Positions 56,282-64,000 of a stretch of 64,000 nucleotides of DNA are shown here, in pieces. The stretch's first letter is position 1. Every line of letters starts with the position of its first letter. The translations under genes were made by a program, and so were the position numbers. Below the pieces are notes generated by a model that ran no database searches, was not told where the DNA came from, and was given only the letters and a program-made list of their open reading frames with translations. Source of the stretch: Hirsutella rhossiliensis. Lineage: Eukaryota; Ascomycota; Sordariomycetes; Hypocreales; Ophiocordycipitaceae. The stretch spans positions 3,038,001 through 3,102,000 of the forward strand of contig NW_025408672.1 of NCBI RefSeq assembly GCF_020360975.1. The letters run 5' to 3'.

Positions 56282-57591
56282 GGGTATTACAAGTACAAGT
56301 CCGCAAAATGCCTAGCAAACATGGAATGTGCGTGTAGTCTGGGGTATCATTACGGATGCAGAGGACCGGTAATTTAGTCACACTCTGCTCATGAGAGCTG
56401 CGCGTGTTCCCTCAGGAATATTAGTTAGTCTCTCGTATTAGTCAGGGGCCAGTGGCTTATCATGTTCCTCAGCCCTTGATCGTGACTGCATTCTACACAA
56501 ACTCATAACAGTCTACGGTCTATAGAGAGAGCTCTAGATGTGTGGTTCTTGGAGATGTTCGGTGGCGAGTGGCTGGTGAGGCACTCGAAACCGCAAAGGC
56601 GCAGCGGCCGATGATTGCGAATTTGCGATAGCCTCTTTCCGAAACGTCCGAGTCCATTTGACGTCAGCTGGCGTTGGGGGTTAGCCGGCCGGAGTCGACA
56701 TCAGCCATCAATCAGGTCGACGCTTCTCCTTTCGAGGGCGAACAAGCAGAGAGGTGACAAGGTGACAAGGTGACAAGGTGACAAGGTGACAAGGTGACAA
56801 GGCAGCAAGCACTGCCATCGAGCTACGGCCGTAACTTGGGGTCCTCGTGCAGGCGGGATCGAAGACAATCGGCGTCGTCTGTCGTCTCCACAGCAACGTC
56901 CGGCCGGAGCCAACAGCAGCTGCTCCGTCGTCCAGACTCCAGAGAGGGAGGAGTGAGGAGTGAGGAGCTATTAGCTCGGCGCTAGGAGCCTTGGCCTGGG
57001 CCGCCTCCGGATCGGGCCAGCCGCTCCACCTCTGCCAGTGCAGTGTTAATTGCAGTATTAATTGCAGTATTAATCATGGATGAATACTCGAACCCATGGC
57101 AAAGAGGCTCGCTCTGGTACTGCATCTTGGGCCGCGTCTAATTAATTACTCCACGTACGTACCAGCGAGCCCGGCCACCCAAGCAAAGGGCCCGAGACAT
57201 GCCGGCAGAGGTGCACAAATCCCGGAACCCTTGCCGTGGTTGGCGCAAACCCTGCTGGTGCCGCCGAGACGAATCCACATCCACCGATGACGTCGTCGCA
57301 GCCTGCCGCCCCTGTCCTCCCCCCCCGCCTCTACTGTAGCCTCTCCGCGAAACCACCAGCGCTGGTGTGTCACATAAAAACCATCCCAGTCTTTCCATCT
57401 CTCCCCTCGTCGACCCTCTCTGAGAAAAAGTCCCTTGCCCGCTTTCTCTCTCATTGATAGATACATAATCTCCTCTACACCGCTGATCCCCCGCCCCTAC
57501 TTCTGCTACTTGCTTGCTTCTCTTCTCCTCGCAAGTCGCCCGCCTGCCCGTCCACTACCTCCATAGCTCCATCGCGCCGCTCGCCGCCATC
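56282..57591. other. Intergenic region and pil1 promoter
   Basis: No gene supported. Contains an 8-bp minisatellite (56752-56803) and a pyrimidine-rich leader before pil1. Confidence 0.5.
56752..56803 (+). repeat. 8-bp minisatellite (AAGGTGAC)6
   Basis: Six nearly perfect tandem copies of an 8-base unit. Confidence 0.9.
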
Positions 57592-58890
57592 ATGCATCGC
57601 ACCTACTCCATGCGCGCCTCCCGGGCGCCTACCGCCTCCCAGATACAGGTAAGGGCAACGGCTCCGCGGGATGTCATGAGACGAAATGCTGACATGGGAA
57701 CTTCGACCAGAGCCCGCCTCCCCCCCCCTCCTCCACCAAGTCTGGCCGCCTCTTCGGAAAGGGGAGCTTTGGTGAGTGCATGCAATGAGGAGGCATAAGG
57801 AAGCGAAGCTCATACGATACCTAGGCCACGCTCTGCGCCGTAATGCCGGAGGTGCCTTCGGGCCTGACCTGGCCAAGAAGCTGTCCCAGCTCGTCAAGAT
57901 GGAGAAGAACGTGATGCGAAGCCTGGAGCAGGTCGCAAAGGAGCGCATGGAAGTTGCCGTACGTCCTTGACTTCCACGCCCCTCAATCACGTCGCACGCT
58001 GACCCACCAACACAGCAACAACTCTCCCTCTGGGGTGAGGGCGGCGACGAAGATGTTTCCGACGTCACCGACAAGATTGGCGTCCTTCTCTACGAAATCG
58101 GCGAGCTCGAAGACCAGTATGTCGATCGGTACGATCAGTACCGTGTCACCATGAAGAGCATCCGCAACATCGAAGCCTCGGTACAACCCAGCCGCGACCG
58201 TAAGAACAACCTTGATCCGGGTCAATGCGCGCGACGTGCTAACCCCAGGCTTCAATAGGCAAGCAGAAGATCACCGACCAGATCGCCCAGCTCAAATACA
58301 AGGAGCCCAACTCGCCCAAGATTGTCGTGCTGGAACAGGAACTCGTTCGTGCCGAAGCCGAGTCGCTCGTTGCCGAGGCTCAGCTCTCCAACATCACCCG
58401 CGAAAAGGTCAAGGCTGCCTACTCGTACCAATTCGATGCCCTCCGGGAGCACTGCGAAAAGGTGGCCATCATCGCCGGCTACGGCAAGCACCTCCTCGAC
58501 CTGATCGACGATACCCCGGTCACGCCCGGCGAGACCCGCCAGGCATACGACGGCTACGAAGCCAGCAAAGCCATCATCCAAGACTGCGAGGATGCCCTTA
58601 CCAATTGGGTCACCTCCAACGCCGCCGTCTCCTCCAAGCTGTCGACCCGCTCGCGCGGTCTCTCCCAGCGACGCCGAAACAACATTCGCGCCAGAAACGA
58701 GGGCCATGACCTGTCCACCCAAGATACTCCTCTAAACGACAGCAGCTCTTGGGTCGGCCGTGGCGCCGATGTTGAGAGCGACGAGGAGGACGACGAGGAG
58801 GACGACGACAACCGCCACTCGGTCCTCGACAGCGACGGCGGCCTGAATGGCGAGAGCCGTGGACGAACGCAGGAGGTTATCGCCGCATAG
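57592..58890 (+). CDS. pil1: Eisosome core protein PIL1/LSP1
   Basis: PIL1 is a BAR-domain protein that coats plasma-membrane furrows (eisosomes), organising membrane and responding to stress and sphingolipid signalling. Five exons: 57592-57648, 57711-57771, 57825-57958, 58016-58199 and 58259-58890; introns are 62, 53, 57 and 59 nt; 355 residues. The N-terminus MHRTYSMRASRAP and SSTKSGRLFGKGSFG are family hallmarks. The BAR domain spans about residues 45-270 (KKLSQLVKMEKNVMRSLEQ, DVSDVTDKIGVLLYEIGELE, KIVVLEQELVRAEAESLVAEA). A disordered acidic tail (DEEDDEEDDD) follows an Arg-rich segment likely to be phosphorylated (STRSRGLSQRRRN). All joins are in frame and closely match known Pil1 proteins. 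Confidence 0.95.
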
Positions 58891-59258
58891 AATTGGATTC
58901 CTGCTGTTTGAGAAAAAGACGGCGGCAAGAGTAGGAGTCGAGGTGATTATTGGGCATGTCGGTTTATCAGGTTGGCGGCAGCTGTCGCTGGGTGCACATG
59001 GAAGCTTCAATGGGCTGGGGAAATCGGTCTGCCGTCTCTTTTCGCGACCTCTCCTTATTAGTAGGGTAGTCTTTTCTTTATGTACACTTATTTGCTAATA
59101 CCATGTACTGCACGTGCGACATCAGGTCTCGCGCTCTTGATGTCGGTGAATGGTGAGAACCGGCAGCAATGAAGCACGAGTTGCGAGTCGAGTTCAGCAC
59201 AAACACTTGGCTTGCTCTTCCTAGAAATATGGGCCAAAAATCCTCGACGGATGCGACT
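58891..59258. other. Convergent 3' flank
   Basis: Between the pil1 stop and the naa38 stop on the other strand; nothing else seen. Confidence 0.6.
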
Positions 59259-59616
59259 TCATTTCTTGATCTGGCTCACAAATTGCTCCAGTTCCATCTT
59301 GACAATGTGATGTCCCGGCACCACGACCAGGCCGAGATAGCGCGATGTCATGTCGACCGTGACGGTTCCCTCGGCCGTCTCCTCTAGATGGCGGTGCATG
59401 GCATCGGCCGACGGCTGTCGGTACTCGTATGTATGGGATAAGACGACATTTTTGTTCTGCGCCGGTCAGCCAGAAGCGGCATAGAAGTTGAGCATTGGGA
59501 CGAACCGCGTCGGTGCACTTGAATGATCCCCAGAAGAGGCGCCCATCCGTGGTGGACACGCGCAGGTTCTTGTTCAGAAGGGACTTTAGGTAGCCCTGCG
59601 CCTCATCTTTGTCCAT
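59259..59616 (-). CDS. naa38: LSM-domain protein, NatC auxiliary subunit NAA38-like
   Basis: A small Sm-like protein, probably the auxiliary subunit of the NatC N-terminal acetyltransferase (LSMD1/Naa38 type). Two exons on the minus strand, 59616-59506 and 59456-59259, with a 49-nt intron, encode 102 residues. Sm motif 1 is in LRVSTTDGRLFWGSFKCTD, joined by splicing to NVVLSHTYEYRQP. Sm motif 2 is SRYLGLVVVPGHHIVKMEL. The intron uses an unusual GTTCGT donor but has a clear GGCTGACC branch site. Assignment to Naa38 rather than another LSM protein rests on the YEYRQPS segment and the motif 2 sequence, and is moderately sure. It is divergent from rad2, 413 bp apart. Confidence 0.82.
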
Positions 59617-60029
59617 CGCGAGGCCGACGCTGGAGGGAGGAAGCCCTGCAGACGTCGATAGGGGAGCGATGCGATGGTGGAGGAAGAGGCTGCACTTTCA
59701 TCTCTCCCTGCAGAGCCGCCGCAGTGGGCCAGCGGCCGATAGCGGCACGAGGCTCCACACCGCTGCTGAAGTGCACTGTATTGCGTCACGTTACAGTGGG
59801 GCAGGGCACCCCCAAGAGTCCATTACCGACAATGCTTAGTTGCTTACAGGCTTGAACTCGCCATTATTCAACCTCAGTCCCGCAACCGCTCGACTTGTCC
59901 CTCTCTCCCTTCTTCCGCAGCTCCAGCGCCATGCGATACGGACATGGGTAGTGCTCGCGCAATGCGACTTCGAGTCCGAACTTGGAGAGCGACTGCCCTT
60001 ACGCCCAAAGACTCGCGCCACCCGTCGAC
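59617..60029. promoter_or_regulatory. Divergent promoter of naa38 and rad2
   Basis: 413 bp between two divergent start codons. No specific site recognised. Confidence 0.45.
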
Positions 60030-63000
60030 ATGGGTGTCAACGGCCTCTGGACCGTGATCCAGCCGTGCGCGCGGCCCACGAACCTCGCCACCCTCAACCG
60101 CAAGCGCCTTGCGGTCGATGCTTCCATCTGGATATACCAATTCCTCAAGGCCGTCCGCGACAAAGAGGGCAATGCGCTGCGCAACTCGCACGTTGTCGGC
60201 TTCTTCCGCCGCATCTGCAAGCTCCTCTGGTTCGGCATCCTGCCCGTCTTTGTCTTCGACGGCGGCGCCCCGGCCCTGAAGCGCGCCACCTTGCAGAAAC
60301 GACAGCGCCGTCGAGAGGGCCGGCGCGAAGATGCCGTTAGGACCGCGGGGAAGCTGTTGGCCGTGCAGATGCAGCGCTTCGCCGTCGAGGAGGAAGACAG
60401 GAGGAAGAGGGAGCAAAACGGCGACATCGCCGCGCGGGAGGCCCGGCTGCAGGAGGAGGATGCTCTCAATACCAACGACGTCGTTTACCTAGACGAAATT
60501 GGCATGTCGCAAAAGGAAAAGGCGCAGTCGAGGAGATTCCACAAGCAAGATGCATATCACCTACCGGAACTCGACGGCGGCATTGCGTCCATGGGCAGGC
60601 CCGACGATCCGCGAATCATGAGTGTTGATGAGCTGGAGGAGTATGCGCGACAGTTCAACAACGGGGAAGACGTCAATCTTTACGACTTTAGCAAGATTGA
60701 CTTTGACGGCGAATTCTTCAAGAGTCTCCCGCCCCCAGACAGATACAATATCCTCAATGCCGCCAGGTTGAGGAGTCGCCTGCGAATGGGTCTAAGCAAG
60801 GACCAGCTGGACGACATGTTCCCGGACCGCATGGCCTTTTCGAGGTTCCAGATCGAGAGGGTCAAAGAACGAAACCACCTCACCCAACGGCTCATGTTCG
60901 AGGTGGGCATGCAGGGCACGGATCTGACACTGGGCGTCAACGCGCGCGTCGCGGGGGAAAAGGACCGCGAGTATATTCTCGTCAAAAATGAGGGCGCCGA
61001 GGGAGGTTGGGCCCTGGGGGTGGTGAGCAAAGAAAAGGACATCGGGGAGGCGCACAAGCCCATCGACGTAGACGCCATCGAAATCCAGTATCAGACCAAG
61101 GATGACGAAGATGATGAGGAAGACAACGACTTTGAGGACGTGCCAATCGAGGGCCTCAACCGCCTCCCGAAGCCAAAACCCACGGCGTCAGGCAGCGCGA
61201 GCTTCCAGGACGCACGCGACATCTGTGAGGGGAAGCAGCAGTTCTACGATGGTCAACAAAACGTGCTCGCCAACGATGAGGGCGACGGCGAAGAATCTCT
61301 CTTTGTAGGTGGCAACACGGGTGAAGCGAATGCCCTGCTTCGGAGCAGGCCGGAAGACCAAATGCATCCCGAGGAAGAGGATGATATCAGCCGGGCAATC
61401 GCCCTCTCGTTAAAGAACCAGCACGATCTTGACCAAGAACCTGCCGAGGAGGAGCTTGATGGGGAATCCGCCGAGGAGCCGGAGTGGACGCAAAAGGCCG
61501 TGGAAGCCTCGAGACCGATCAAGGGTAATGGCGGTTCCATGATTGCTCACGTTGTAAACAACCGAGCCAACGCCGCGGTGCCAAAGCGCAAAGAGGAGCT
61601 TGCCGACAGTGACAGAGATGACGATTTGCAGGCCATCTTGGCGAGATCCAGGAAGGGAAAGGTCGCCCAGCCAAGGCCGGTTTTTGAAAACAAGAAGAAT
61701 CCTTTCGATGGACCGCTTCCATTTCCCAAGCTCGACTGGAAGTCGTCTGTCTTTGTGAAGAAGGCGGCTCAGAAAGAAGACGGGGCCGCCAAGCAGGACA
61801 GTGGTGCTCAAGAGGACACTGGGCCAGAAGAAGACATGGGCGGCGGATTTGAAGTTGAGTCCCGGGGTCAAGATGGCCCCAAGCCTCTCCCTCCTTGGCT
61901 GGCGGACGACACGGATATCCGGGAGTCTCTGAAAAAGCAACACGATGTGGAGAGGGAGATTAATGCCGAAGACCGGCAGGAGGCCGAAGAAGAGCAACGA
62001 CTCAGACGTCGAAACATGGAGAGCCGGCTGATTGAAATTGACTCGTCATCTGATGGCGGCAGCGATATTGAAATCGTTGAGGAGCCCCCTTCTCCCAGGC
62101 GACCGGGAGGTGCCGAATCCGCAAGCCTCGGCACCGCCCCCGACGAGAAGCAATCATCGGAAGTTGCGGGCGTGGAGAGTTTAGTTCCGGAAGCAATTGC
62201 AGGTGTCAAAACCCCTCGCGGTGTCGATGTGCAGGAGATGCCTCTGGCAGAATCCAAAGAGCCTTCGCCATCTCCCGAGCCGGAATTCGAGGACGTGCTC
62301 GCAGCGGTACCACCGTCAGCTACGCAAGCTACTCGACGGAGCGAGTCGCCCCTATTTGGGGATGTTGCGGCTGCCGAAACCCAGGCGTCTCTAGATGCTC
62401 TAAATCAGGCAAACTATGACGATGCATTCGCCGAAGCGGATGATGACGAGTACAGCGACCCTGAAGACGAGGAGCTATTGAGGCAAATGGCCGAGGAGGC
62501 CGAAGAGCACGCCCGCTTCGCCAGTGAGTTGAACCAAAAGCCTGCGGCACAGAACAGGGAAGACTACGAAAAGGAGTTGAGGGCATTGCGAAGTCAGCAG
62601 AAGAAGGACCGCCGTGACGCAGATGAGGTCACGCAGGTGATGGTGACTGAATGCCAGTCACTGCTCCGCCTATTTGGCATTCCCTACATCACGGCGCCGA
62701 TGGAGGCAGAGGCGCAGTGCGCGGAGCTGGTCAATCTCGGCATCGTCGACGGCATCGTGACCGATGACTCGGATACGTTTCTGTTCGGCGGGACGCGTGT
62801 CTACAAGAACATGTTCAACAGCAACAAGTTTGTCGAGTGCTACCTCGGTGCTGATCTTGAGAAGGAGCTGTCGCTGTCGAGGGAGCAACTGATCTCTCTC
62901 GCCCAGCTGCTCGGATCTGACTACACAGAGGGCTTGTCCGGGGTTGGACCGGTCACGGCCGTCGAGATTCTGTCCGAATTCCCCGGCAAAACGGGGCTCG

Positions 63001-63548
63001 AGGAGTTTCGGGACTGGTGGACGGCCGTCCAAAGCCAGGCCGGCCCCAAAGAGGCCGACGCCTCGTCACAGTTCCGCAGGAAGTTTCGCAAGTCACAAGC
63101 CACGAAGCTATTTCTGCCCGTCGGGTTTCCCAACCCAGCCGTATTCGACGCGTACCTCCACCCGGAAGTGGACGACAGCGCCGAGGTGTTCCAGTGGGGC
63201 GTGCCAGACGTGGAGGGCCTGCGGCGATTCCTCATGTCGACGATTGGGTGGAGCAAGGAGCGGACTGATGAGGTACTGGTGCCGGTGATTCGCGACATGA
63301 ACAAGCGGGACGTCGAGGGCACGCAGAGCAACATTACTCGATACTTTGGCGGCAGCGTCGGGGTCGGTGCCAAGGAGGCGTTTGCGCCAAGGCAAAAGGC
63401 CCAGGGAAGCAAACGGATGGCGGCGGCAGTGGACAGGCTCAGGTCCAACGTGACGGGGGACGACGCAAGGGACAGTGAGGGAGGGCCGAGTAAGAGGAGG
63501 AGAGGGGCGAGGAGAGAGGCGGCGGAGGATTTGGAGGGTGACGAATAA
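60030..63548 (+). CDS. rad2: DNA repair endonuclease RAD2/XPG
   Basis: A structure-specific endonuclease that makes the 3' incision in nucleotide excision repair and works with TFIIH in the nucleus. One exon, 1,172 residues; the start is MGVNGLW (60030), which matches the conserved family N-terminus, not the in-frame ATG 48 bases upstream. XPG-N domain: about 1-100, with catalytic Asp30 (AVDASIW) and Asp77 (FVFDGG). XPG-I domain: about 870-1000, with Glu892 and Glu894 (MEAEAQC), Asp913 and Asp915 (DDSDTFLFGG) and Asp964 (GSDYTEG), then the helix-hairpin-helix (LSGVGPVTAVEIL). The roughly 700-residue spacer is acidic and holds a ubiquitin-interacting motif (EDDISRAIALSLKNQ, about residue 450). 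A PCNA-binding PIP box, QSNITRYF, lies at 1099-1106, followed by basic nuclear-localisation residues. All key residues are present. Confidence 0.95.
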   Translation: MGVNGLWTVIQPCARPTNLATLNRKRLAVDASIWIYQFLKAVRDKEGNALRNSHVVGFFRRICKLLWFGILPVFVFDGGAPALKRATLQKRQRRREGRREDAVRTAGKLLAVQMQRFAVEEEDRRKREQNGDIAAREARLQEEDALNTNDVVYLDEIGMSQKEKAQSRRFHKQDAYHLPELDGGIASMGRPDDPRIMSVDELEEYARQFNNGEDVNLYDFSKIDFDGEFFKSLPPPDRYNILNAARLRSRLRMGLSKDQLDDMFPDRMAFSRFQIERVKERNHLTQRLMFEVGMQGTDLTLGVNARVAGEKDREYILVKNEGAEGGWALGVVSKEKDIGEAHKPIDVDAIEIQYQTKDDEDDEEDNDFEDVPIEGLNRLPKPKPTASGSASFQDARDICEGKQQFYDGQQNVLANDEGDGEESLFVGGNTGEANALLRSRPEDQMHPEEEDDISRAIALSLKNQHDLDQEPAEEELDGESAEEPEWTQKAVEASRPIKGNGGSMIAHVVNNRANAAVPKRKEELADSDRDDDLQAILARSRKGKVAQPRPVFENKKNPFDGPLPFPKLDWKSSVFVKKAAQKEDGAAKQDSGAQEDTGPEEDMGGGFEVESRGQDGPKPLPPWLADDTDIRESLKKQHDVEREINAEDRQEAEEEQRLRRRNMESRLIEIDSSSDGGSDIEIVEEPPSPRRPGGAESASLGTAPDEKQSSEVAGVESLVPEAIAGVKTPRGVDVQEMPLAESKEPSPSPEPEFEDVLAAVPPSATQATRRSESPLFGDVAAAETQASLDALNQANYDDAFAEADDDEYSDPEDEELLRQMAEEAEEHARFASELNQKPAAQNREDYEKELRALRSQQKKDRRDADEVTQVMVTECQSLLRLFGIPYITAPMEAEAQCAELVNLGIVDGIVTDDSDTFLFGGTRVYKNMFNSNKFVECYLGADLEKELSLSREQLISLAQLLGSDYTEGLSGVGPVTAVEILSEFPGKTGLEEFRDWWTAVQSQAGPKEADASSQFRRKFRKSQATKLFLPVGFPNPAVFDAYLHPEVDDSAEVFQWGVPDVEGLRRFLMSTIGWSKERTDEVLVPVIRDMNKRDVEGTQSNITRYFGGSVGVGAKEAFAPRQKAQGSKRMAAAVDRLRSNVTGDDARDSEGGPSKRRRGARREAAEDLEGDE

Positions 63549-64000
63549 AGGCAATGATTCTCTGTCAGTGGCTTAGATGGGGGTCACACACGCCGCTTGC
63601 CGGTTGGCAGGTGTTCGCGAGTATATCAGAGCCGGAACTGGAAGCGCGAGCTCGACCAATGTCCTGTTGGAACGGTTGTTTGATTCACGGATCTGTGCAG
63701 AAGATATGGTAACCAGAAAGGGGGACCTTGACCACCGTCACTATTTTTCAAGAAGACTTGATATAGCGACTTTAAATCCTTGAATAGCCCACAGTTAAAA
63801 TTATCTACATTGTCTCGAGTCCACGTACGTACGCTATTGGTATGGCAAAGTGAATAATCTGAAGCTCGCGAGAGTCCGGTCCGGGCGATTTCGCAGTACA
63901 GGGTAGGCAGATTGCAGACGACGGAGCATTCGCTACATGAGCCATTAAAGCAACGCCGGGGTGAACCGGGTAAAGCGCGGCTATCGTCTCCACCATCAAC
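63549..64000. other. rad2 3' flank to the window edge
   Basis: A minus-strand open stretch (63805-63999) has no recognised features. The right edge may hold the start or end of another gene that cannot be judged here. Confidence 0.4.

Noticed and set aside
56752..56803. Possible CRISPR-like tandem array
   Set aside because: Repeats are directly joined without spacers; it is a simple minisatellite in a eukaryotic genome.

Overview
The window is nuclear DNA from a filamentous ascomycete, most likely a sordariomycete. The evidence is short spliceosomal introns (about 49-147 nt), conserved fungal genes (PIL1 eisosome protein, EZH2/KMT6, GH55 glucanase, fungal-type ELL, a probable DUF7624 protein), fungal MULE and Ty1/copia elements, and one AT-rich element with the signature of repeat-induced point mutation (RIP). 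I cannot name the species.

Layout. Bases 1-6.4 kb are repeats: the N-terminal part of a MULE transposase gene running off the left edge, a RIP-destroyed copia element (about 1.48-4.9 kb), and an unassigned AT-rich repeat to about 6.36 kb. From 6.4 to 12.96 kb I see no gene, only microsatellites and clusters of a GTACC/AGGTACCT motif. The first gene block (12.9-26.0 kb) holds an ELL-type elongation factor, a family-16 lysine methyltransferase, an unrecognised 868-residue acidic protein and a probable DUF7624 protein. After a 3 kb gap, the second block (29.1-45.7 kb) holds rpb10 and utp17 (divergent), a 2-oxoglutarate dioxygenase, a 72-residue zinc-finger protein, a secreted GH55 beta-1,3-glucanase, a 77-residue Cys-rich protein, a BAP31/Yet-type ER protein and the H3K27 methyltransferase KMT6. 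A second repeat island (46.2-56.3 kb) holds a broken WSC-domain gene, part of an older copia element, and a 6,099-bp copia element with two identical 200-bp LTRs and a 5-bp target duplication. The last block (57.6-63.5 kb) holds pil1, naa38 and rad2 (XPG).

The genes do not form one pathway. Several are housekeeping or nuclear functions: transcription (ELL, RPB10), ribosome biogenesis (UTP17), chromatin (KMT6), repair (RAD2) and N-terminal acetylation (NAA38). Two head-to-head pairs (rpb10/utp17 and naa38/rad2) are likely to share promoters. Most genes are spliced, and several are very small (72, 77, 79 and 102 residues), so exon coordinates are given in each entry. I joined exons by hand from splice signals, reading frame and family conservation.

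The most interesting signals are in the repeats. A RIP-riddled element sits in the same window as an apparently very recent, unmutated copia insertion. In addition, nearly every frameshift in the unmutated repeats looks like loss of one base from a short single-base run, while no host gene carries one. That suggests these elements may be more intact than they read. I found no convincing new multi-gene system.
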